From Methylococcaceae bacterium (lineage in GTDB: Bacteria; Pseudomonadota; Gammaproteobacteria; Methylococcales; Methylomonadaceae), in contig PMDM01000255.1 in NCBI GenBank assembly GCA_003155565.1, positions 1 to 5,181 on the forward strand: a stretch of DNA of 5,181 nt, read 5' to 3'. The translations under genes were made by a program, and so were the position numbers. This document shows positions 1 through 5,124 of this stretch, piece after piece. Each line of letters begins with the position of its first letter. Positions within the stretch are counted from its first letter, which is position 1. The notes under the pieces were generated by a model. It had not been told where the DNA came from. It searched no databases and saw only the letters and a list, made by a program, of their open reading frames with translations.

Positions 1-23
1 CGTATTCGCCGCTAGGCAATACG
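1..23. repeat. Imperfect palindrome at the left window edge (REP-like)
   Basis: Bases 1-10 (CGTATTCGCC) pair with 15-23 (GGCAATACG) around a GCTA loop, giving nine base pairs with one bulged C at position 7. Bases 24-25 are CC, so the element may continue leftward out of the window. The compact GC-rich stem in non-coding DNA suits a dispersed REP-type element. No gene end can be recognised here. Copy number elsewhere in the genome is unknown. Confidence 0.4.
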
Positions 24-114
24 CCATAAACGGAGCGGACAGGGTTGGTTATTGCCCGTATTTTCCAAACCGATATTTTGGGTATGCTTATTTTGGTTCG
101 GTGATATATTAGGC

Positions 115-142
115 ATGGCGGTTTGCTGCGCGAAACCGCCAT
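115..142. repeat. Perfect 10-bp stem palindrome downstream of hicB
   Basis: ATGGCGGTTT (115-124) and AAACCGCCAT (133-142) are perfect inverted repeats with the 8-nt loop GCTGCGCG. The hairpin lies about 57 nt beyond the hicB stop, where a terminator for the leftward hicAB transcript might be expected. Neither strand has a T-run after the stem, so an intrinsic terminator is not supported. The GCTGCGC loop and symmetric arms look like a REP-type element. It could still slow RNA decay or affect transcript ends, but that is inference. Confidence 0.6.
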
Positions 143-199
143 ACGCTCTATATTCCTTGTGCCTGCCCTTTGTGCTTTATATCCTTGGGTTTTGCGTTC

Positions 200-595
200 T
201 TAAGCAACCTCTTTCATGGCCTTTTGTGCGGCTTTTGCCAAAAAGCCCGACCGGGTTGCGCCGTGCGCCTTGGCGTAGCCGTCTATCTCGTCGAGCAGGC
301 CTTTTGGCAGCGACACGTTGATCCGCACGGGCTTGGTTTCCAACCTGGAAACGGCCACATCAACCACCAGCCACACGCCGCCTTGGTAATCTGGCTCAAC
401 TGCCAGGCGTTCTAGCGGGGTGGGCAAGGGCAAGTCCACGCCTTGGCCTTCGCACCACAGTTCTACCGCCTCTTGCACCATGCGGGGCAAGTCCTGCCAT
501 TGGTCGGCGGCGGTGAAGCAACCGGGGAAATCGGGGATGGTGGCCCCGTGGGCATTGTTGTCGTCGCCCAAATGTATGTAAACTGGGTATAACAT
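200..595 (-). CDS. hicB: HicB-family antitoxin
   Basis: This encodes a 131-residue antitoxin that should neutralise the HicA mRNA interferase and repress its own operon. The N-terminal half (residues 1-50) is the HicB partial RNase H-like fold, opening MLYPVYIHLGDD and containing the IPDFPGCF motif (residues 20-27) that is diagnostic for the family. The C-terminal part (about 90-127, VRINVSLPKGLLDEIDGYAK onward) reads as a ribbon-helix-helix DNA-binding domain: a short strand followed by two helices, the second containing ATRSGFLAKAA. An in-frame start 24 nt upstream at 619 would add MELAGAVT, but the ATG at 595 matches the usual HicB start and has a well-placed Shine-Dalgarno sequence. The gene begins 2 nt after the hicA stop, so translation is probably coupled. 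No truncation or missing conserved segment is visible. Confidence 0.93.
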   Translation of the reverse strand: MLYPVYIHLGDDNNAHGATIPDFPGCFTAADQWQDLPRMVQEAVELWCEGQGVDLPLPTPLERLAVEPDYQGGVWLVVDVAVSRLETKPVRINVSLPKGLLDEIDGYAKAHGATRSGFLAKAAQKAMKEVA

Positions 596-597
596 GG

Positions 598-792
598 TTA
601 CCGCTCCTGCCAGTTCCAACCGGCTTGTTTGAATATGTTCCGCAGTGTCCCGACCGGGATGTCTTTACGCGGGTGGGGAATAACAACATGCCCTGGCTTG
701 GCGGGGTGGGTGAATTTTTCATGGTCGCCTTTGCCCCCGGCTTTCTGCCAGCCGTCTTTTTGTAACCGCTTAATAAGCTCTTTGCTGTTCAC
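598..792 (-). CDS. hicA: HicA-family mRNA interferase toxin
   Basis: This encodes a small basic toxin of 64 residues that cleaves mRNA when not bound by HicB. It has the HicA double-stranded-RNA-binding-like fold: it begins MNSKELIKRLQKDGW, carries the active-site histidine in KGDHEKF (H24), and continues with HVVIPHPRKDIPVGTLRNI, a typical HicA core. H24 is intact, so the toxin is probably functional. The usual family pattern around this His is GSH, here GDH. I chose the GTG at 792 because family members typically start at MNSKEL. The only upstream alternative is a TTG at 810, which would add MCIITH and place the operator palindrome inside the coding region. No Shine-Dalgarno sequence precedes the GTG. 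Toxin-before-antitoxin order is normal for hicAB. Confidence 0.9.
   Translation of the reverse strand: MNSKELIKRLQKDGWQKAGGKGDHEKFTHPAKPGHVVIPHPRKDIPVGTLRNIFKQAGWNWQER
604..608 (-). promoter_or_regulatory. Ribosome binding site of hicB
   Basis: The minus strand reads AGGAG here, 8 nt before the ATG at 595, inside the last codons of hicA. This supports the 595 start over the in-frame ATG at 619 and lets the antitoxin be translated efficiently from the shared mRNA, in contrast to hicA, which has no such site. Confidence 0.75.
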
Positions 793-793
793 G

Positions 794-809
794 TGTGTAA
801 TTATACACA
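794..809 (-). promoter_or_regulatory. Probable hicAB promoter -10 box within a palindromic operator
   Basis: TGTGTA-ATTA-TACACA is an inverted repeat with two 6-bp arms. The minus-strand TATAAT (positions 805-800) lies wholly inside it, so a repressor bound to the palindrome would block the promoter. HicB has a ribbon-helix-helix domain, and HicB proteins are known to bind palindromes at their own promoters, which makes this the natural autoregulatory site. The -35 region is poor (CTAACC or TAACCT at 18- or 17-bp spacing). Transcription should start at about 792-794, at the GTG start codon itself. The palindrome and the TATAAT are directly visible; the regulatory role is inferred. Confidence 0.6.
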
Positions 810-838
810 ATTTTCTGGCAATAGGTTAGCCTAGCCAT

Positions 839-867
839 GTGGGCAAACGGCTTTATCGTTTGCCCAC
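839..867. repeat. Perfect 11-bp hairpin, GTGGGCAAACG arms (REP-like)
   Basis: GTGGGCAAACG (839-849) and CGTTTGCCCAC (857-867) are perfect inverted repeats around the 7-nt loop GCTTTAT. The element lies upstream of both divergent genes hicA and nadK, so it cannot terminate either transcript. No T-run follows it. A TGGGCA...TGCCCA stem is a common layout for dispersed intergenic palindromes, so a REP-type element is the most economical reading. Confidence 0.65.
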
Positions 868-908
868 CATTTGCCAAACACAACGGTGGGCAAAAAAACC
901 TACCCACC
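859..908. repeat. Third copy of the GGTGGGCAAA arm, with alternative pairing
   Basis: TTTGCCCACC (859-868) is exactly complementary to GGTGGGCAAA (885-894), forming a 10-bp stem that competes with the 839-867 hairpin. The same 885-890 segment GGTGGG can also pair with CCCACC (903-908). With the first copy at 839-849 there are three related arms in 70 bp. This may be the remnant of two tandem REP units in opposite orientation. The gap 793-1104 otherwise holds only the ACCACGAAG-type repeat and the nadK promoter. Confidence 0.5.
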
Positions 909-942
909 CCTACCAAACTCAGGACGAACGGTAATGGGATTA

Positions 943-976
943 TTTCTTCGTGCCCCTTCGTGTTCTCTGTGGTTAA
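943..976 (-). repeat. ACCACGAAG-type dispersed intergenic repeat
   Basis: On the minus strand this reads TTAACCACAGAGAACACGAA followed by GGGGCACGAAGAAA, with the unit CACGAAG or CACAGAG recurring about every 10-12 nt. I recall very similar strings (ACCACGAAGAACACGAAG and variants) as short intergenic repeats in many proteobacterial and other genomes. Their function is not established as far as I know. The copy here is slightly degenerate, with CACAGAG in place of CACGAAG. It lies about 130 nt upstream of nadK and encodes nothing obvious. Confidence 0.45.
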
Positions 977-1048
977 TCATTTTTTACTGATTTGGACTAT
1001 TCTTTCACAGTCTCTTTTGGCTCAAAGCCACCACCACACGAATAAAAC

Positions 1049-1077
1049 CTAATACCTAGCCCAGTTTTTTGTATAAT
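1049..1077 (+). promoter_or_regulatory. Probable promoter of the nadK-recN-aguA run
   Basis: A perfect -10 hexamer TATAAT lies at 1072-1077, 27 nt before the nadK ATG. At 17-bp spacing the -35 position (1049-1054) reads CTAATA, which matches TTGACA in only three positions, so the promoter may need an activator or be modest in strength. Transcription would begin around 1084, giving a leader of about 20 nt. No CTGT-N8-ACAG LexA site is visible in the region. Confidence 0.5.
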
Positions 1078-1104
1078 CGGGCACCTTCCAGTTGTTATCA
1101 AGCC

Positions 1105-1989
1105 ATGCACACACCTTTTGAAACCATAGGCATTCTAGGTAAACCAAGCGATCCCAGCATTGCCACCACGCTGGCTGTGCTTTACGGTTATTTAAAGCAA
1201 CATTACGCCGTCATTATTGCCAGGGACAGCATTGGCTATATCGATGATAAGTCAGCCGTTTCCTGTGCGTCTGAGCAACTGGGCCAGCGTTGCGATCTTG
1301 TGATCGCAGTGGGTGGTGATGGCACTTTTTTGTCTGCTGTGCGGGTGACCGCCGACTATAATGTGCCGGTGATTGGCATCAATCTGGGACGGCTAGGATT
1401 TTTGGTGGACATATCGCCCAGCGAACTTCCCGACAAGCTGCATCGCATGTTGCAAGGTCATTATGTCGAGGAAAAACGCAGCCTTTTACAAGCTAAAGTC
1501 ATTCGGGATAAACAGATTATTCATGAAGAAACCGCCGTAAACGAGGTGGCCATCCATCGTTGGGTAACGCCCAGCATGATCGAAATCGTCACCAAAATTG
1601 ATAATGTTTTTTTAAATTCCCAGCGTTCCGATGGCCTTATCGTGTCAACGCCCACTGGCTCAACGGCTTATTCCCTGTCGGCTGGCGGCCCGATATTACA
1701 CCCCTCTCTGAATGCCTTGGTGCTAGTGCCGCTTAATCCGCACACCTTGTCCAACCGCCCTATCGTGATTGATGATTCGGCTGAAATCGAGATCAGTTTT
1801 TGCCAGACCAAGCAAATCAATGCCTTAGTCACTTGTGATCACATTGAAATCCCTGACGTATTGATTAGTGATAAAATCCTGATTAAGAAATACCCTAAAC
1901 CCATTCGCATCCTGCACCCGGAAGGCCATGATTTTTACCAGATTCTCAGGACTAAACTGAACTGGAGCGGTGGTTACCCCACACATTGA
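1105..1989 (+). CDS. nadK: NAD kinase
   Basis: This is ATP-dependent NAD+ kinase, which makes NADP+ in the cytosol and is normally essential. The 294 residues compare with 292 in the Escherichia coli enzyme, and the alignment runs end to end. Visible hallmarks are the nucleotide-kinase motif GGDGTFL (G70-G73, with catalytic Asp72), GINLGRLGFL (91-100), the NE pair (N146-E147), the glycine-rich segment SDGLIVSTPTGSTAYS (175-190) and GGPI (194-197). I start it at the ATG (MHTPFETIGILGKP), which matches the family N-terminus. An in-frame TTG at 1069 would add 12 residues but overlaps the TATAAT promoter box and has no family support. No clear Shine-Dalgarno sequence precedes the ATG. The gene is first in a run with recN, whose ATG follows 1 nt after this stop. 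NadK next to recN is an arrangement I know from other gammaproteobacteria. Confidence 0.97.
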   Translation: MHTPFETIGILGKPSDPSIATTLAVLYGYLKQHYAVIIARDSIGYIDDKSAVSCASEQLGQRCDLVIAVGGDGTFLSAVRVTADYNVPVIGINLGRLGFLVDISPSELPDKLHRMLQGHYVEEKRSLLQAKVIRDKQIIHEETAVNEVAIHRWVTPSMIEIVTKIDNVFLNSQRSDGLIVSTPTGSTAYSLSAGGPILHPSLNALVLVPLNPHTLSNRPIVIDDSAEIEISFCQTKQINALVTCDHIEIPDVLISDKILIKKYPKPIRILHPEGHDFYQILRTKLNWSGGYPTH

Positions 1990-1990
1990 G

Positions 1991-3670
1991 ATGTTAGTAA
2001 ACCTTACTATTATTGACCTGGCGGTTGTCAAATCGCTAGACCTAGACCTTGCCAAAGGTATGTCCGTGCTTACGGGAGAAACCGGAGCCGGTAAATCCAT
2101 TTTGCTCACGGCATTAGGTTTGGCCTTGGGCGACCGCGCAGATTCAGGCTACGTGCGACCCGATTGTAAACGTGCCGAGATTAACCTGGAATTTGATTTG
2201 ACTGATGTTCCCCAAGCACAACTGTGGCTAAAAGACCATGATCTGGATGACGAACAGCACTGCCTGATCCGGCGTATCGTGTCGGACGATGGCCGCTCAA
2301 AAGCCACTATCAATAACCGTCCGGTTACCTTGCAAACCTTGCAGGAACTGAGCGAAAAGCTGGTGCAAATCCACGGTCAACATGCGCACCTGACGTTGTT
2401 GAACAACGATGAGCAACGCCGTTTGCTGGATGCTTTTGGTAAAAATCAGCCGTTATTGGACAAAGTAAACGATTGTTACCGGCAATGGCATAAGGCCAAT
2501 AAAGAACTGGAAAACCTGAGCAAAGCCAGCACCGACCAACTGCAACGGGAAGAATTCTTGCGTTACCAGATTGAAGAATTGCAGCATCTTGATTTACAGA
2601 ATTACAATTACACGGCTCTATCGGAAGAACACGACAAACTAGCTAATCTGGAGAACATACTCGCCATAGGCCAACGGCAGGTTGACAGCTTGTATGAGAA
2701 CGACCAACTTTCGGTCAACCAGATGCTTAACCAAAGTGTCAGTGAAATCACCCAGATTGCCCGATATGCGCCGGAACTGAACAATATCAGTGCCATGCTT
2801 TCAGAAGCGCAAATCCAAACGGAAGAAGCCGCGCTGCAATTGCGGCGGTTTATCAAAGCGCAGGAAGCCGATCCAGGGCGCATGGCGATTCTGGAAAACC
2901 AGATCGGCGTAATCCAAAAACTTAGCCGTAAACATCATGTTTCTCCTGAAGAACTGCCCGAGCTGGCGGAAAATCTCGAACGTGAACTGCATGGGGTAAC
3001 ACACAGTGGCGAACGTATAGCCACACTTACCCTACAAACCCAAGAGTTACTTACGCAATATCATAAACTTGCCTTAGAACTCTCTTTGCAGCGCCGCCAA
3101 CAGGGCACAAAACTCCAGCAACAAATATCGGCTATGGTTAAAGAATTAGGTATGCCGCAAGGAGAATTCCTGGTCGATTGTTCTGAAATGATAGACAGTA
3201 CACCTAAGCTCAACGGCAAAGATAAGGTTGAATTTTTGGTCTGTGCCAATCCGGGCTTACCTGCCAAGCCTTTAGCTAAAGTGGCTTCAGGCGGTGAGCT
3301 GTCCCGGATCAGTCTGGCGATCCAAGTCACTACCTCCAGTGACAACACCACGCCTACCATGATTTTTGATGAAGTGGATTCTGGCATCGGTGGCGGCATT
3401 GCTGAGATTGTCGGACAAAAACTGCGTAGCTTGGGGTTAGGGCGGCAAGTGCTTTGCGTGACGCATTTGCCGCAAGTCGCCGCACAAGCCCATCACCATC
3501 TTTATGTGGAAAAAAATAATCAAACCGACATCACTTCGTCTACCGTCAGGCTACTTGATAATGAAGAACGTGTAGCAGAAATCGCACGGATGCTGGGCGG
3601 CGTTACGATTACCGAGAACACCCGCGCCCATGCACGGGAAATGTTAACTACAGGAAACAAAAACCAATGA
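1991..3670 (+). CDS. recN: DNA repair protein RecN (SMC-like ATPase)
   Basis: RecN is an SMC-family ATPase that acts with RecA in repair of double-strand breaks by recombination. The 559 residues compare with about 553 in E. coli. The N-terminal head begins MLVNLTIIDLAVVKSL and has Walker A GETGAGKS (29-36) and the QIHGQHAH segment (126-133). The middle (about 155-385) is charged and heptad-like, the coiled-coil arm, with the family KHHVSPEELP motif (314-323) in it. The C-terminal head has the ABC signature ASGGELSRI (432-440), Walker B TMIFDEVDSG (456-465) and THLPQVAA (491-498). All ATPase motifs are intact. The ATG at 1991 matches the family start. A GTG at 1970 would add seven residues, overlaps nadK and sits only 2 nt from a GGAG. 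Translation probably re-initiates from the nadK stop. No LexA site is visible directly upstream. Confidence 0.97.
   Translation: MLVNLTIIDLAVVKSLDLDLAKGMSVLTGETGAGKSILLTALGLALGDRADSGYVRPDCKRAEINLEFDLTDVPQAQLWLKDHDLDDEQHCLIRRIVSDDGRSKATINNRPVTLQTLQELSEKLVQIHGQHAHLTLLNNDEQRRLLDAFGKNQPLLDKVNDCYRQWHKANKELENLSKASTDQLQREEFLRYQIEELQHLDLQNYNYTALSEEHDKLANLENILAIGQRQVDSLYENDQLSVNQMLNQSVSEITQIARYAPELNNISAMLSEAQIQTEEAALQLRRFIKAQEADPGRMAILENQIGVIQKLSRKHHVSPEELPELAENLERELHGVTHSGERIATLTLQTQELLTQYHKLALELSLQRRQQGTKLQQQISAMVKELGMPQGEFLVDCSEMIDSTPKLNGKDKVEFLVCANPGLPAKPLAKVASGGELSRISLAIQVTTSSDNTTPTMIFDEVDSGIGGGIAEIVGQKLRSLGLGRQVLCVTHLPQVAAQAHHHLYVEKNNQTDITSSTVRLLDNEERVAEIARMLGGVTITENTRAHAREMLTTGNKNQ
3652..3656 (+). 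promoter_or_regulatory. Ribosome binding site of aguA
   Basis: AGGAA lies in the last codons of recN, 10 nt before the aguA ATG at 3667. It supports that start and indicates that aguA is translated from the recN transcript. Confidence 0.55.
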
Positions 3671-4698
3671 TCCGCTTTCCAGCCGAATGGGAAAAACAGT
3701 CTGCCGTATTAATCGCCTGGCCACATAGGTCTGGCGATTTCACTAATCGACTTGAAGCTGTCGAAGCAACTTACCTATTCATTGCCAAAACGATTGCTCA
3801 ATATCAATCTTTGATTATCGTTTGCCGCGATGACAGCCATCAGCAGCATATCAAATCCTTGTTGATTAGTGATCACAACATTGACTACATACAAGCCGCT
3901 GTCAACGATATTTGGGTAAGGGACACCGTATTTCTGACCGTGGAAAACGATGGCCAGATACAATTGCTTAACTTTCGTTTTAATGGCTGGGGCAACAAAT
4001 ATGCGCATCATGAAGATGATGCGCTTAATCATAAATTGTTGACGCATAGCCCATTCAAAGGAGCCAGCCATAAGGATGTAGACTTTATCCTGGAAGGCGG
4101 CAGCATTGAAAGCGACGGGGTTGACACCCTTTTGACGACCCGGCAATGCCTGTTGAATCCCAACAGGAACAAAGGCTTTAGCCAATATGACATTGAGCAG
4201 CAATTATTGCAGCATTTGGGCGCTAAACGGGTGCTATGGCTAGATCAGGATAGCTTGGCAGGTGACGATACCGACGCACATATAGACACACTGGCACGTT
4301 TTTGCTCGGCAGCGACCATTGCCTACACCAGTTGCGAGGACAGTCATGACCGCCATTACCACAGCCTAAAACGCATGGAAGCCCAGCTAAAGGCGTTTCA
4401 TACACAAGCCAAAGAACCTTATAGTCTGGTTGCCCTGCCCTTGCCAAAACCGATTTTTGACGAAGACGGCCAGCGTTTACCTGCCAATTACGCTAATTTC
4501 CTTATTATCAACCATGCGGTAATGGTTCCTGCTTATGATGACCCCATGGATAATGTTGCCGCAGAACGTCTCGAAGCCTGCTTCCCTGGGTGTAGAATTA
4601 TCCTTACCCCTTGTCGACCATTAGTCCGTCAATATGGCAGCCTGCATTGCATGACCATGCAGTTCCCTCATGAATTATTTTCCAAGGACTGCTCCTGA
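3667..4698 (+). CDS. aguA: Agmatine deiminase family protein
   Basis: This 343-residue cytosolic enzyme belongs to the agmatine deiminase/peptidyl-arginine deiminase family of guanidino-modifying hydrolases. Agmatine deiminases convert agmatine to N-carbamoylputrescine and ammonia, a step toward putrescine. The N-terminus FPAEWEKQSAVLIAWPH (4-20) is the typical opening. Active-site residues can be assigned: Asp86 in WVRDT, the ILEGGSIESDG block (Glu143), His205 in AGDDTDAHIDTLARF, and nucleophile Cys328 in YGSLHCMT. All are intact. Length is slightly under the roughly 365-380 residues of characterised enzymes. The start codon overlaps the recN stop (ATGA), so the two are co-translated. The usual partner aguB (N-carbamoylputrescine amidohydrolase) is not in the window. 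Substrate is assigned from family resemblance; another guanidino compound remains possible. Confidence 0.9.
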   Translation: MIRFPAEWEKQSAVLIAWPHRSGDFTNRLEAVEATYLFIAKTIAQYQSLIIVCRDDSHQQHIKSLLISDHNIDYIQAAVNDIWVRDTVFLTVENDGQIQLLNFRFNGWGNKYAHHEDDALNHKLLTHSPFKGASHKDVDFILEGGSIESDGVDTLLTTRQCLLNPNRNKGFSQYDIEQQLLQHLGAKRVLWLDQDSLAGDDTDAHIDTLARFCSAATIAYTSCEDSHDRHYHSLKRMEAQLKAFHTQAKEPYSLVALPLPKPIFDEDGQRLPANYANFLIINHAVMVPAYDDPMDNVAAERLEACFPGCRIILTPCRPLVRQYGSLHCMTMQFPHELFSKDCS

Positions 4699-4733
4699 TT
4701 TGCAGGTTTCAACTTTTTAGGGGATTTTTGCAA

Positions 4734-4811
4734 GTCTGTAGGGTATATCGAGGAACGAGGCGCATTCTTCGATATTGATGCGCTTCACTACGTTCAGCAT
4801 ATCCTACGGAC
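4734..4811. repeat. Long nested palindrome downstream of aguA (REP/BIME-like)
   Basis: The outer arms 4734-4746 (GTCTGTAGGGTAT) and 4799-4811 (ATATCCTACGGAC) pair over 13 positions, counting two G-T wobbles. Inside, GAACG (4753-4757) pairs with CGTTC (4791-4795), and GCGCAT (4760-4765) pairs with ATGCGC (4778-4783) around a 12-nt loop. An alternative stem also exists between TATCGAGGAA (4746-4755) and TTCTTCGATA (4765-4774). The edges GTAGGGTAT and ATATCCTACG and the inner GCGCTTCACTACGTTCAGC resemble dispersed intergenic palindromes that I recall from many proteobacteria. It starts 35 nt after the aguA stop and has no T-run, so it may protect the 3' end of the mRNA, but it is not a classic terminator. 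Confidence 0.65.
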
Positions 4812-4858
4812 GACTGATATGACACAGTTTGCACATAGCATGATTAATGGAGTGCCTG

Positions 4859-4984
4859 ATGATCATTGATATTAATTCCACACTATTTTACGATTTAGAC
4901 GACCATACTAAATGGAAATTTTTAATACATTTTTCCACACGGTTTTACGAATATCCTTTTCAGGAAGGCAACTTATTGCTTTAA
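4859..4984 (+). CDS. Possible small protein of 41 residues, unrecognised
   Basis: An ATG ORF of 41 codons plus TAA lies in the gap between aguA and uvrA. It is preceded by GGAG at 4849-4852, 6 nt from the ATG, a better ribosome binding site than those of nadK, recN or uvrA. The product begins MIIDINSTLFYDLDDHTKWK and ends EYPFQEGNLLL. It is rich in aromatic and acidic residues, with no signal peptide, membrane segment or motif that I recognise. A 16-codon ORF in another frame (4819-4869, MTQFAHSMINGVPDDH) overlaps its start. The DNA here is AT-rich compared with the flanking genes. It could be a real small gene, a decayed gene fragment, or chance. I assign no function. Confidence 0.3.
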   Translation: MIIDINSTLFYDLDDHTKWKFLIHFSTRFYEYPFQEGNLLL

Positions 4985-5064
4985 GATCACAGATTCAGGT
5001 AATTTTTAAAGCTGTCGAATCAAACCCAGTGTTTTATCACCATCTGTATTTACATCCTTGCCAT

Positions 5065-5093
5065 TTGTCTTGACTCACGTTTAATCGTATATT
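5065..5093 (+). promoter_or_regulatory. Probable uvrA promoter
   Basis: TTGTCT (5065-5070) and TATATT (5088-5093) are separated by exactly 17 bp and match the sigma-70 consensus in four and five of six positions. The predicted start of transcription, near 5100, gives a leader of about 25 nt before the uvrA ATG. A second possible -35, TTGACT (5070-5075), is a better hexamer but is too close to the -10 (12 bp). Confidence 0.5.
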
Positions 5094-5099
5094 ACTGGG

Positions 5100-5115
5100 C
5101 TGTTTAAATAACCTG
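5100..5115 (+). promoter_or_regulatory. Weak LexA-box-like sequence before uvrA
   Basis: CTGT-TTAAATAA-CCTG has one perfect LexA half-site, the correct 8-bp AT-rich spacer, and a second half matching ACAG at only two of four positions. It sits at the predicted transcription start, where an operator would be effective, and uvrA belongs to the SOS regulon in E. coli. The match is poor enough that it may be chance. Confidence 0.2.
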
Positions 5116-5124
5116 TCTTAACGA

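Noticed and set aside
115..142. Intrinsic terminator for hicAB
   Set aside because: The stem is strong, but no T-run follows on the minus strand (GCCTAATATA), so a palindromic repeat is the better reading.
52..321. Plus-strand ORF of 89 codons at the left edge
   Set aside because: It runs through the 115-142 palindrome and then antisense to the C-terminal part of hicB. The product has no recognisable domain and is most likely a shadow.
629..829. Plus-strand ORF antisense to hicA
   Set aside because: The opposite strand has a clear HicA with an intact active-site histidine, and this ORF crosses the hicA operator.
837..1052. Plus-strand ORF of 71 codons upstream of nadK
   Set aside because: It is composed almost entirely of the GTGGGCAAA palindromes and the ACCACGAAG-type repeat, so it is repeat sequence read as codons.
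1069..1104. TTG start extending NadK by 12 residues
   Set aside because: The TTG overlaps the TATAAT promoter box, and the ATG at 1105 matches the family N-terminus.
1970..1990. GTG start extending RecN by 7 residues
   Set aside because: The GGAG before it is only 2 nt away, and RecN proteins normally begin at MLxxLxI, which corresponds to the ATG at 1991.
1825..2109. Minus-strand ORF across the nadK-recN junction
   Set aside because: It is antisense to the conserved NadK C-terminus and the RecN Walker A region, so it is a shadow.
3775..4203. Minus-strand ORF of 142 codons antisense to aguA
   Set aside because: It is the shadow of a well-conserved deiminase reading frame and contains no recognisable domain.
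4705..4733. Terminator directly after aguA
   Set aside because: Only a 5-bp TTGCA/TGCAA pairing with a long loop is possible; there is no stable stem followed by a T-run.
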